Source of the DNA: JBECKR01 sp040235415
GTDB taxonomy: Bacteria; Acidobacteriota; Polarisedimenticolia; Polarisedimenticolales; Polarisedimenticolaceae
DNA: 13,116 bases
NCBI GenBank assembly: GCA_040235415.1
Contig: JBECKR010000363.1
Coordinates: 1-13,116 of the forward strand
Reading direction: 5' to 3'
Shown here: one piece after another, positions 6,610 to 13,116 of the stretch
Layout: every line of letters begins with the position of its first letter
Numbering within the stretch: position 1 is the stretch's first letter
Made by a program: the position numbers and the translations under genes
The notes under the pieces: generated by a model
What the model was told of the DNA's origin: nothing
The model's database searches: none
Seen by the model: only the letters and a program-made list of their open reading frames with translations

Positions 6610-9447
6610 TCAGGGCAATCGCAGCGTTACCGTCGTCTCCGATCCCTCGACGACGTCCGCGCGCACCGCCGCGACGTCGTCGCGGCCGGACACACGGATC
6701 TCGTACGCTCCCGCCGCCAGATGCGCGATCGACGTCGCGCCGTCGTCGCCGGTCGGGGCGGGGGGGTTGAAGAACAACGACGACATCCGCACGACGTCGA
6801 GCGTCGTCGGATGCAGAGCCACCTGCACGCCCGGCACGGGGGCGCCTGCGCCGTCGACTGCCACGATCTTCAACGAGCCTCCGCCGCCGAGGGTGACGAC
6901 GATCCCCTCGCGCTCCTCGCCCGCGACCGGCGTCCTGCCCGGTGCCAGGCCGCGAGCGATCGCGATGACGTCGACGGGACCGTCCGGGGCCGCGTCGAAC
7001 CCGAAACGGCCGTCGCGGTCGCTCGGTATCCCGGGAGCGATCGTATCGGCTCCGCCGGGAGGACTGAGGGATACCATCGCGCGCGCGACCGGTCGGCCCG
7101 CTGCATCGACGACCGTTCCCGAGAGCCGTGAGCCGTGTTCCATCACCAGGTCGACACCGGTCGCAATCCCGTCCTCGGGCAGCGTCACGCCGCGGGGGGT
7201 AGGCGGCGCGAAGCCCCGCGCCTGGGCGGTGACGACGAAGGCGCGCCCCTCGAGGCCCGTGACGACGTAGCGTCCGTCCGTGTCGCTCGTCGCCATCCCG
7301 GCTTCGACTCGTGGCGACCCGCGGTCTCGGAGGCGTGCCATGACCCTCGCTCCCGCGATCGGCGCGCCGTCGTCGGCCGTCAATCGACCGGCGATCGACC
7401 TCGTGGAAACCACGAGGTCGCGTTCGAGTTCCGGTGCGTCCGGGACGTCCAACGTGACGCTGCCGACGAGGCTCTCGAACGACGAGTTCCGGCTGATCAT
7501 GACGAGGTAACTGCCCGGCGCCTGAAAGCCGAGCTCGTAGCGCCCCATGTCGTCCGCGGACGTGGCGTTGAGCCGTAGGATTGCCTCCGGCGCGGCATCG
7601 TTCGGAATCGTCATGATCTGAACCCCCGGGAGCGGCTCCGTGTCGAGGAGCACGACGCCGGACACCAGGATCTTGGCGCGCTCGTCGAAGTCGAGGACGG
7701 TGGTCTTGCCGTTCTCGACGGTGGCGCGGTCGGATCGCATCCCACCGAGCGCGTTCGGAACCGAGCGCATGTGGGTGACGACGTACGCTCCCGCCGGCAA
7801 GTGCTCCAGGCGGTACACGCCCTCGGCGTTCGTATCGACCGTCTCCGGCTTCACGTCCAGGCTGGTGCGCATCACCGCGATCAGCGTCCCCGCGACATGC
7901 ATGTGATCGGCGTCGCGTACCGTGCCGGTAAGGGTGCCGCCGCTCGACAGCCGGACCTCGATCGGCTCCGGCGGCGCGTCCTCGTCGAGCACGACCTCGG
8001 CTCGGCCCGCGGCGAAATCCGGGTGCTCCACCCCCACGACCGCCCGGCCCGGCTCGAGACCGCGAACCTCGAAGGCGCCGTCACTGGCCGTGAGCCACGG
8101 GTCGTCGCCTTCCCGAGAGATGCCGAAGCCGACGAGGGCGGGCCGAACGACCGTCACCGCGGCGCCGGCAATCGGTGTGCCCGTGCCCTCCTCGACGACG
8201 TGCCCCCGGAGCGTCACGCCCTCGCGGAGGACGAGCCGTCCGGCGTCCGCCCGTTTTCCGGTCCCGACCTCGACGCCCCGCCGCCGTGCGGGAGCGAAGC
8301 CCCGCGCCCGCGCCTCGACCGTGTACGTGCCAACGTCGAGCCCCGCGAGCTCGAAGCGTCCGTCGGGGTCCTCGTAGCTCCTGGTCTGATCCGGGCGGTC
8401 GTCCTCCCCCTTCCGGAACGTGCGGATCTCGAACGCGGTCGCCGGCTCCCCGTCCGGCCTCTCGACCGTCCCCGCGACGGTCGCGACGCGCTCCATCGCG
8501 ACGTCGAGGCCGGTCGTGCCGGCGGCGATCCCCTCGAGATTCTCGGCGACGAAGCCGTCGGCGAGGAACGACAGCTCGACCTCGACGTCCTCCGGCAGGC
8601 CACCGACCGAGAACGTGCCGTCGGCCTTGGTTCGCGAGATCCGCGTGCGGAATCCCCGGGGTCCGCGCCACTGCGCGCCGACGTGGGTGTCCCCGAGCGG
8701 CTCGCCGTCGGCATCGTGCAGGCGGCCGGCGATCCGCCGGCCGGGCTCGACCGCCAGCGTTCCGAGATCGAGCACGCCGCCCTCGGGGAGGCGCAGGCCT
8801 TTCCGGTCGATCTCGACGTGATCCTCCGGCTCGACCCGGAGATCGTAGGTTCCGGACGGGATCGCGCGGAAGCGGTACCGGCCGTCGTCATCGTGCTCGA
8901 GATCGTCCTTGCGAGCGTATCGCGTGGCTCGAGGATCGCCGGGGATCTCGAGCCGCACGGCCTCCGGGGCGACGACGTTACCGTCGCCGTCGACGAGCTT
9001 GAACGCGAGCGTCGCGCCGCCGTGCAGGACGGCCGCGAGATCGTCGCGGTCCGCCCCGGGTTCGAGCGCTCGGACGACGGCCCCGGCGATCGGCTCGCCG
9101 CTGCCCGCGATCCGGACGCGGCCCACGAGCGCGACGCCCGGCTCGAGCCGGAGGTCGAGATCGCTGCCCGGCTCGACGTCGAGGCGGGTCGCGGGCGCCA
9201 GGCCGGGTGCCTCGATCCGGACCGCGAAGCGCTCGCCGGCGAGTGTCTCAATCGCGAACGCGCCGTCCTCCCGGGTCGCGACGACGACGGGCGTCGTGCC
9301 TTCGCCGGGAGGACCCGTCGCGACGGCGCGCACGGTGGCGCCGGACAGCGGCGCGCCATCCGGACCCCGGGCGGCTCCGGCGAGCGCGGGGCCGGAGCCG
9401 GCACCCGCGCCGAGCGCGAGCGCGGTGGCAAGGACGAAGGCGGTCAT
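6610..9447 (-). CDS. Large exported multidomain protein with carboxypeptidase-regulatory-like repeats
   Basis: This is a 945-residue protein with an N-terminal signal peptide (MTAFVLATALALGAGAGSGPALA, cleavage near residue 23). The rest is a tandem array of units of about 85-90 residues with the pattern [IL]xGxVxDxxGxPIxGAxVxV ... DGxFxxxxLxxGxYxVxxxAxGFA. That is typical of CarboxypepD_reg-like/prealbumin-like beta sandwiches. Units begin near residues 21, 147, 238, 323, 412, 505, 595, 684, 774 and 858. A half unit at 107-146 has the first strands (GRVRIAGSGEPIAGAVVRAL) but no second half. There is no protease catalytic domain, membrane anchor or sorting signal, so a structural or binding role outside the cytoplasm is likely. 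The ATG at 9447 follows GGGGGGAG. The gene is divergent from the XRE-TPR regulator, which may control it. Confidence 0.88.
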   Translation of the reverse strand: MTAFVLATALALGAGAGSGPALAGAARGPDGAPLSGATVRAVATGPPGEGTTPVVVATREDGAFAIETLAGERFAVRIEAPGLAPATRLDVEPGSDLDLRLEPGVALVGRVRIAGSGEPIAGAVVRALEPGADRDDLAAVLHGGATLAFKLVDGDGNVVAPEAVRLEIPGDPRATRYARKDDLEHDDDGRYRFRAIPSGTYDLRVEPEDHVEIDRKGLRLPEGGVLDLGTLAVEPGRRIAGRLHDADGEPLGDTHVGAQWRGPRGFRTRISRTKADGTFSVGGLPEDVEVELSFLADGFVAENLEGIAAGTTGLDVAMERVATVAGTVERPDGEPATAFEIRTFRKGEDDRPDQTRSYEDPDGRFELAGLDVGTYTVEARARGFAPARRRGVEVGTGKRADAGRLVLREGVTLRGHVVEEGTGTPIAGAAVTVVRPALVGFGISREGDDPWLTASDGAFEVRGLEPGRAVVGVEHPDFAAGRAEVVLDEDAPPEPIEVRLSSGGTLTGTVRDADHMHVAGTLIAVMRTSLDVKPETVDTNAEGVYRLEHLPAGAYVVTHMRSVPNALGGMRSDRATVENGKTTVLDFDERAKILVSGVVLLDTEPLPGVQIMTIPNDAAPEAILRLNATSADDMGRYELGFQAPGSYLVMISRNSSFESLVGSVTLDVPDAPELERDLVVSTRSIAGRLTADDGAPIAGARVMARLRDRGSPRVEAGMATSDTDGRYVVTGLEGRAFVVTAQARGFAPPTPRGVTLPEDGIATGVDLVMEHGSRLSGTVVDAAGRPVARAMVSLSPPGGADTIAPGIPSDRDGRFGFDAAPDGPVDVIAIARGLAPGRTPVAGEEREGIVVTLGGGGSLKIVAVDGAGAPVPGVQVALHPTTLDVVRMSSLFFNPPAPTGDDGATSIAHLAAGAYEIRVSGRDDVAAVRADVVEGSETTVTLRLP

Positions 9448-9759
9448 GGCTCTCCCCCCAAGGACTCGGGTCGGACGCGCAGCGGACGGCTGATCTGAGC
9501 ATACCTCGCGTTGCCCCGGTTTCCGCACGGAAACCCGGCCGCGATTATCTCTTTTTGGAATCGACATCGTGCCGCAGAACGTCCGAGGCGATATCCGATC
9601 GACCCGGATTACCGAACCGTGTTTCCGATCCGCAACCCATTTTGAGAAATTCCCTGGTGTCCGCCCGCCCCGGTTTCGGATAAGTAGAACAGCACGAGCT
9701 GCGACCCCGCGCGAGGGGCGCCCGGATGCCACGACGGCCGAGGGTTCTTGGGGGGGAAC
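9448..9759. promoter_or_regulatory. Divergent intergenic regulatory region
   Basis: These 312 bases separate the start codons of the large exported protein (-) and the XRE-TPR regulator (+) and hold no gene I can support. The central part, about 9541-9660, is clearly AT-richer than the flanks (GCGATTATCTCTTTTTGG; CCCATTTTGAGAAATT), as expected for a promoter zone. TATGCT on the minus strand (9498-9503) could be a -10 box for the exported protein. TTGAGA (9642-9647) on the plus strand is a weak -35 candidate without a good partner. GTTTCCG occurs three times (9519-9525, 9621-9627 and inverted at 9528-9534), and GTTTCGG once (9673-9679). Confidence 0.55.
9518..9535. promoter_or_regulatory. Perfect 18-base palindrome, candidate operator
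   Basis: GGTTTCCG and CGGAAACC are exact inverted copies separated by two bases. The site is about 70 bases upstream of the large exported protein's start and just upstream of its -10-like TATGCT. That is a good position for a dimeric repressor or activator such as the neighbouring XRE-type regulator. The palindrome is exact; binding by that regulator is inferred from proximity. Confidence 0.45.
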
Positions 9760-10926
9760 GTGGAGCACAACGAAGGTCTTGCCGAGGCCCGGCGGTTCGG
9801 CAGCTACCTCCGCAAGCTGCGCGAGTCCAGGAAGCTCTCCCTGGATGCGGTGGAGGAGATGGCCAGCGGGTTCGCCGACCGCATCACCAAGTCGCACCTG
9901 TCGCGGATCGAGAACGGTCAGGCCGAGCCGACGTTCCGGCGGATGTACGCCCTGAGCCTGATCTACGGCGTCCCGGTGACGGCGCTCGCGGAGCGGTTCG
10001 AGCTCGACCTCAAGCTCGACGCCGTCGACGGCGCGGTCGCGCTCGACCCCGAACTCGCGCCGTTCGAGCAAGCGTACCGCCTGAGGCTCTCGGGGCGGTA
10101 CCTCGAGGCGCTGCGGATCTACGAGGGCCTGCTCGCGGCGGCCGACGCGCGAGACCCCGAGGCCGTCGTACGGCTGCGGCTGCACCGCGTGAACTGCCTG
10201 ATCCAGCTCGAGAGCCACCGGGTGGCCAAGGAAGAGGTCGAGAGCATCCTGGATCTCCCGGAGCTCTCGGACGAGCTGACCGAGCTCGCGCTGATGTACT
10301 TCGCGATGGCGTGCTACCGGACCGGTCGCCACACCGTGGCGCTCCTCGCCCTCGATCGCGCGGAAGCGATCGCCGGGCGCCGCTCCGATCCGTCCCGCGT
10401 CGCGGCGGATATCGCGGCGCTCAAGGGGAACCTCGTGTTCGCCGTGCGCCGGTTCGACGAGGCGGCCTCCGCCTACGAGCGTGCCGACGCGCTCTACGGC
10501 GCCCTCGACCTCGAGTTCGACCGCTGCCGCGTGCGCCGCAACCTCGCGACGACTCTGATCGCGACCGGGGACGTCGCGCGGGCACGCGCGATCCTGGACG
10601 ACGTCATCGCGACGGCGGAGCCCCGCGGATACGACCGGCAGCTCGCCTACGCTTACAGCGACCTCGCCGCCATCGCGTGGCACGAGGGCGACCTCAAGGC
10701 TGCCGAGAGCCATTGCCTGCGGTCGAACGTCGTCGCGCGGCCCCGGGAGTACCTCTCCCTCGTGTTCCGCAACTGCTACTACCTCTGGAGGATCGCGCGC
10801 CAGCGGGGCGACGAGCGCGGGATCCGGACGAACGAACGAACCCTTCGTGCCTATCTCGGTCGAGTGGACGAAGCGTTGACCGAAGCGGACGACTACCGGT
10901 CGTTCCTCGACGGAGGCGCGTCATGA
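9760..10926 (+). CDS. XRE-family HTH regulator with TPR-like C-terminal domain
   Basis: This is a 388-residue cytoplasmic DNA-binding protein. Residues 13-80 form an XRE/Cro-type helix-turn-helix (FGSYLRKLRESRKLSLDAVE, then KSHLSRIENGQAEPTFRRMY, then YGVPVTALAERFEL). After a short linker, residues about 100-355 are repeated helical pairs of TPR type, for example AYRLRLSGRYLEALRIYEGL, MACYRTGRHTVALLALDRA, VRRFDEAASAYERADALYG, NLATTLIATGDVARARAIL and AYSDLAAIAWHEGDLKAAE. HTH-TPR regulators commonly bind a peptide or protein with the TPR part to control DNA binding. GTG 9760 is chosen because a G-run (9750-9756) precedes it and the HTH follows at the usual distance; TTG 9748 is a less likely alternative. 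The stop overlaps the next start (ATGA), so the regulator and the exported propeller-like protein are translationally coupled. Confidence 0.87.
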   Translation: MEHNEGLAEARRFGSYLRKLRESRKLSLDAVEEMASGFADRITKSHLSRIENGQAEPTFRRMYALSLIYGVPVTALAERFELDLKLDAVDGAVALDPELAPFEQAYRLRLSGRYLEALRIYEGLLAAADARDPEAVVRLRLHRVNCLIQLESHRVAKEEVESILDLPELSDELTELALMYFAMACYRTGRHTVALLALDRAEAIAGRRSDPSRVAADIAALKGNLVFAVRRFDEAASAYERADALYGALDLEFDRCRVRRNLATTLIATGDVARARAILDDVIATAEPRGYDRQLAYAYSDLAAIAWHEGDLKAAESHCLRSNVVARPREYLSLVFRNCYYLWRIARQRGDERGIRTNERTLRAYLGRVDEALTEADDYRSFLDGGAS

Positions 10927-11828
10927 TGCGGAGCTCCAGGGTGTTCTACGTCGGAATCGCGGCGCTCCTGCTGCTGTGCGCCGCTCCCGCGGTTCGGTCC
11001 GAGGTCGGCGCGACGACGGGCGACCCGTCCGCGGTGACGCACTTCGACGTCGTCCCGTACATTCTGGGAAGCGCCATCGAGGATCCCGAGCCGATCGGCC
11101 AGGTCTGGATCCGCTACAACGCGGACGGGCCGCAGCGGCGCGTGCTGAACGCGGCCGGCTACGCGAACGGCGACGGGGCGCCCTCGATCGTGCGCGGGCT
11201 CGACGGCGGTCCGATCGTGGCGTGGTCGCGAAACTCGCCCACCGGCTACGACATCGTCGTGAGCGCGTTCGACGGCGCCGACTGGAGCGCGCCCGCGGTC
11301 GCGTCGGCCGCGGCCGGTGACGAGCGCGATCCCCGGCTCGCGGTCGACCCCTCCGACGGCAGCGTGCACCTGTTCTACTGGGTGGACGGTCCCGAGCCCG
11401 CCGTGCTGCACCGCGAGGCCCCGGCGGACCTGTCGTCGTGGTCGGATCCCGAGCCGGTCTCCGCACCGGGCGAGCCGGCCTGCCGGCCCGGGGCCGCGTT
11501 CCACGCCGGAACGCTTTACGTCGCCTACGAGCTCCACGACTTCGGAGCGGGACAGACCCCGCGCGAGGTCGTGCTCGCCCGTCGCGACGCGAGCGGGTTC
11601 GTTCCCGAGATCGTCGCGGTGACCCAATACGCCGGCGAAGTCCGGCCCGAGGTCCACGTCCACGCCGGACGTCTCTGGGTCGATTGGATCGACGCGTCGG
11701 GCGAGGCGGCATGGAGCGAGCGCGACGCCGCGGGGCAGTGGAGCCCGATCGGCTACGAGCCGTTCGCAGGCGCGGAGGAGCGCGACTACCACGTCCGCGG
11801 CGCGATTCGCTCGCGCGTGCTGCAGTAG
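10923..11828 (+). CDS. Exported beta-propeller-like (BNR/sialidase-like) protein
   Basis: This is a 301-residue protein with a signal peptide (hydrophobic core VFYVGIAALLLLCAAPA, likely cleavage near residue 26). The mature part has repeated blade-like units: GAPSIVRGLDGGPIVAWSRN ... WSAPAVAS; DPRLAVDPSDGSVHLFYWVD ... WSDPEPVS; RPGAAFHAGTLYVAYELHD; RPEVHVHAGRLWVDWIDASG ... WSERD. Each has a strand of the form G-x-hydrophobic-Y/W followed by a WS-P turn, as in BNR/sialidase-type propellers. There are four or five recognisable blades, so it may be a small propeller. No sialidase catalytic arginine triad can be assigned. Cys19 sits in LLLC, not a lipobox, so a soluble secreted or periplasmic protein is more likely than a lipoprotein. 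ATG 10923 follows GGAGG (10912-10916) and overlaps the regulator's stop. Confidence 0.72.
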   Translation: MMRSSRVFYVGIAALLLLCAAPAVRSEVGATTGDPSAVTHFDVVPYILGSAIEDPEPIGQVWIRYNADGPQRRVLNAAGYANGDGAPSIVRGLDGGPIVAWSRNSPTGYDIVVSAFDGADWSAPAVASAAAGDERDPRLAVDPSDGSVHLFYWVDGPEPAVLHREAPADLSSWSDPEPVSAPGEPACRPGAAFHAGTLYVAYELHDFGAGQTPREVVLARRDASGFVPEIVAVTQYAGEVRPEVHVHAGRLWVDWIDASGEAAWSERDAAGQWSPIGYEPFAGAEERDYHVRGAIRSRVLQ

Positions 11829-11844
11829 GCCGGCCGCCGGTTTC

Positions 11845-11855
11845 GTATCGGATAC
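11845..11855. repeat. Short perfect inverted repeat GTATC-G-GATAC
   Basis: Five-base arms are separated by one base, 16 bases after the propeller gene's stop, inside TTTCGTATCGGATACC. It shares the GTTTCG and CGGATA words with the regulator's upstream region (9673-9682), so it could be a related protein-binding site. It is short, and chance is not excluded. Confidence 0.3.
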
Positions 11856-11860
11856 CCTCT

Positions 11861-11881
11861 GCGCCCTTCCCGAGCGGGCGC
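11861..11881 (+). terminator. Possible GC hairpin terminator after the XRE-TPR/propeller pair
   Basis: GCGCCC and GGGCGC form a perfect six-pair GC stem with a nine-base loop, 32 bases after the propeller gene's stop. No T-run follows, so it is not a canonical intrinsic terminator. It could still pause or stop transcription or stabilise the 3' end. Confidence 0.3.
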
Positions 11882-11886
11882 AACCG

Positions 11887-11924
11887 CATCGGCGGACCGA
11901 TGTTGGGTCCGTCGCGTCGACGCG
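11887..11924. repeat. Cluster of inverted repeats upstream of the Cys-rich protein gene
   Basis: CATCGG-CGGA-CCGATG (11887-11902) is a perfect six-pair hairpin. GGACC (11894-11898) with GGTCC (11906-11910) is an alternative, mutually exclusive stem. CGCGTCGACGCG (11913-11924) is a perfect 12-base palindrome. All lie in the 148-base spacer 11829-11976, where I see no gene. Some chance symmetry is expected in GC-rich DNA, but the density in the 5' leader is notable. Confidence 0.4.
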
Positions 11925-11976
11925 GTCCCGTCCGTCGCCGGAGCTCGACGCCGGAGCCTCCCGAAAGGAGAGGCCG

Positions 11977-12825
11977 GTGCGGACGAGAGGATGGAGGGTC
12001 TGGATCGGGGCGGCCGCCGTGGCCGCGACGTCGCTGGCAGGGCCGGCCGAAGCTCGTTCGCCGCGTTTCACGATCGAGACCGAGCACGGCACCGTTTCCG
12101 GCGAGGTCCGGACGCTCACGGATCGCCTCGAGGTCGAGCTCTCGCTCGACGCCGAGCGCGGGCTCGTGACCGTCGGGCCGGAGCGTAGCGACGGCGGCGG
12201 CACCGCGGCCGGCATCGCGATCGCGGGGATCGGGTCGATGACGTACTTCGTCGCCGAGGCCGGCGGGATGACGCTGATCGCGAGCGACGTCGCGGACTGC
12301 GACGCCCTCGCGCGGAACCCGCTCTATCTCGCGGCGCTCGACGCGAAGCGGAGATGGGACGAAGCGCTCGAGCCCGACCCGGACGCGGTCGAGAGGCTCA
12401 CGGCGCGGCCGGACGCTCCCGCGCTCGCGGCGTTGCGGTTCCTCGCGGTCGCCCCGGGCCTGGTGCGCGACTGCCGCGAAGCGCTCGAGCCCGACTACGG
12501 CGTGTGCGTCGTGCACCGCAGCTTCGCCGATTGCATGGCGTGCTGCGCCGCGGACGCGCGCTTCGGAAGACTCGCGGCGGGCGTGTGCCGGCAGGTGCTC
12601 CGCAGGCTGTTCGGGGACGGCGGCGATCTCGGCTGCTTGGTGCTGTTCGCGGTTCCGGATTGCTCGACCGGAACCTGCGCCGGCAAGCCCGGAGATCCGC
12701 ATCCGATCCCGTGCGGTGCCGAGGGCGAGGGCCGGTGCATGGCCGCATGCTCCGATCCCGTCCACGACCACATCGGAGACCCGGCGGGGGCGTGCGGGGC
12801 CACCCTCGACTGCTGCCTCGATTGA
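11977..12825 (+). CDS. Exported cysteine-rich protein, function unknown
   Basis: This is a 282-residue protein with a signal peptide (MRTRGWRVWIGAAAVAATSL, AxA-type cleavage near AEA-R, residue 26). Residues 28-100 look beta-rich (RFTIETEHGTVSGEVRTLTD, GMTLIAS). From residue 108 onward there are 16 cysteines: 108, 166, 177, 186, 189, 190, 204, 220, 229, 234, 246, 254, 258, 273, 279 and 280. They include ADCMACC and a terminal DCC. The even number and export suggest up to eight disulfides outside the cytoplasm; a metal- or cluster-binding role is an alternative. I do not recognise a family. The GTG at 11977 follows AAAGGAGAGG (11965-11974). The next gene starts 17 bases after the stop, so the two are probably cotranscribed. 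Its N-terminal half has a normal composition, suggesting a two-domain protein. Confidence 0.75.
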   Translation: MRTRGWRVWIGAAAVAATSLAGPAEARSPRFTIETEHGTVSGEVRTLTDRLEVELSLDAERGLVTVGPERSDGGGTAAGIAIAGIGSMTYFVAEAGGMTLIASDVADCDALARNPLYLAALDAKRRWDEALEPDPDAVERLTARPDAPALAALRFLAVAPGLVRDCREALEPDYGVCVVHRSFADCMACCAADARFGRLAAGVCRQVLRRLFGDGGDLGCLVLFAVPDCSTGTCAGKPGDPHPIPCGAEGEGRCMAACSDPVHDHIGDPAGACGATLDCCLD

Positions 12826-12842
12826 GCGACGGAGGAGGTCTC

Positions 12843-13116
12843 ATGGGACGACGGGTGACGATCGGACTCGCGGCCGCGGCGCTCGCGGCGGGGCTCGCGG
12901 CGGCCGCGTTCCTCGCGACGCACGGGGCGCATCCGTGGGTGCAGCACCGGATGCTCGACGCGGTCGCGGAGGGCGACGCGACGGCGGCCCGCATCTGGCT
13001 CGTCCTCGGGGGTGCGCCGGACGAGCCGCTCCCGTCCGACGGCCTGCGCCGCGCCCCGCTGCACTGGGCCTGCGCCGCGCGCCCGCACGGCTCCGCACAC
13101 CGGATCGTCCGTATGC
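12843..13116 (+). CDS. Membrane-anchored or exported ankyrin-repeat protein, N-terminal part (3' end outside window)
   Basis: 91 complete codons are visible before the right edge. The N-terminus has an Arg-rich start and one hydrophobic segment (about residues 6-25: TIGLAAAALAAGLAAAAFLA), a signal anchor or signal peptide. It is followed by ankyrin-type sequence. MLDAVAEGDATAARIWLVLGG matches the ankyrin helix pair (A...GD...v..lL..GA), and RRAPLHWACAARP matches the start of the next repeat (G.TPLHwAa). Ankyrin repeats bind proteins; the hydrophobic segment suggests action at or outside the inner membrane. The ATG follows GGAGGAGG (12831-12838). The close 17-base spacing after the Cys-rich protein gene suggests one transcript and perhaps a shared role. 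Confidence 0.75.
   Translation, partial: MGRRVTIGLAAAALAAGLAAAAFLATHGAHPWVQHRMLDAVAEGDATAARIWLVLGGAPDEPLPSDGLRRAPLHWACAARPHGSAHRIVRM

Noticed and set aside
7771..9498. 575-codon plus-strand frame opposite the large exported protein
   Set aside because: The minus frame has a signal peptide and regular beta-sandwich units; the plus frame is Arg-rich with no motif or repeat logic.
9448..10713. Upstream extension of the large exported protein's open frame on the minus strand
   Set aside because: The signal peptide and ribosome binding site fix the start at 9447; the extension runs through the regulatory region and antisense to the HTH-TPR gene.
10977..10979. Cys19 of the exported propeller-like protein as a lipoprotein cysteine
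   Set aside because: The preceding residues are LLL, which lack the small residue required at -1 of a lipobox, and the hydrophobic core ends only just there.
11829..11976. Known riboswitch in the leader of the Cys-rich protein gene
   Set aside because: The inverted repeats do not match any riboswitch core I can recall, such as the c-di-GMP-I conserved GGGCAAACC-type motifs.
10921..12771. 616-codon minus-strand frame opposite the propeller and Cys-rich protein genes
   Set aside because: It is Arg-rich, lacks domains, and overlaps two plus-strand genes with signal peptides and good ribosome binding sites.
1..13116. CRISPR array, tRNA, rRNA or insertion sequence
   Set aside because: No regularly spaced repeats, cloverleaf, rRNA-like stretch or transposase was seen on either strand.

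Overview
The window is very GC-rich by eye, with third codon positions dominated by G and C, and its genes are densely packed with strong GGAGG-type ribosome binding sites. A TolC-type outer-membrane channel, a small outer-membrane beta-barrel and several proteins with Sec signal peptides point to a diderm (Gram-negative) bacterium. Many exported carboxypeptidase-regulatory-like, propeller and ankyrin proteins fit an Acidobacteriota, Myxococcota or similar environmental lineage. That placement is inference only; there is no rRNA or tRNA to test it.

Left block (1-4648, all +): a drug-efflux operon of the YbhF/YbhS/YbhR type. It contains the C-terminal part of a TolC-like channel, one ABC ATPase, two paralogous ABC-2 permeases, a DUF1285 protein and a small exported beta-barrel protein. 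Junctions are 1-4 base overlaps or gaps of 1-26 bases, so one transcript is likely. A membrane-fusion (HlyD-type) protein is expected left of the window edge.

Middle block (4652-9447): on the minus strand lie an NTF2/SnoaL-like protein and, upstream of it, a radical SAM protein. They are separated by a 65-base palindromic repeat of REP type. A 72-residue two-helix membrane protein (+) sits divergent to the radical SAM gene. It converges, with one base between stop codons, on a 945-residue exported protein (-) made of about ten carboxypeptidase-regulatory-like beta-sandwich units plus one half unit.

Right block (9448-13116): a roughly 310-base divergent intergenic region carries a perfect 18-base palindrome and recurring GTTTCCG motifs. 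It is followed on the + strand by an XRE-type HTH regulator with a TPR-like sensor region, then an exported propeller-like protein starting inside the regulator's stop codon (ATGA). After a 148-base spacer rich in inverted repeats come an exported protein with 16 cysteines and a membrane-anchored ankyrin-repeat protein cut by the window edge.

The best candidate for something undescribed is this right block: a cytoplasmic TPR regulator coupled to an exported propeller, divergent from a large surface protein and followed by a Cys-rich secreted protein and an ankyrin protein. No CRISPR array, insertion sequence, transposase, rRNA or tRNA was seen.
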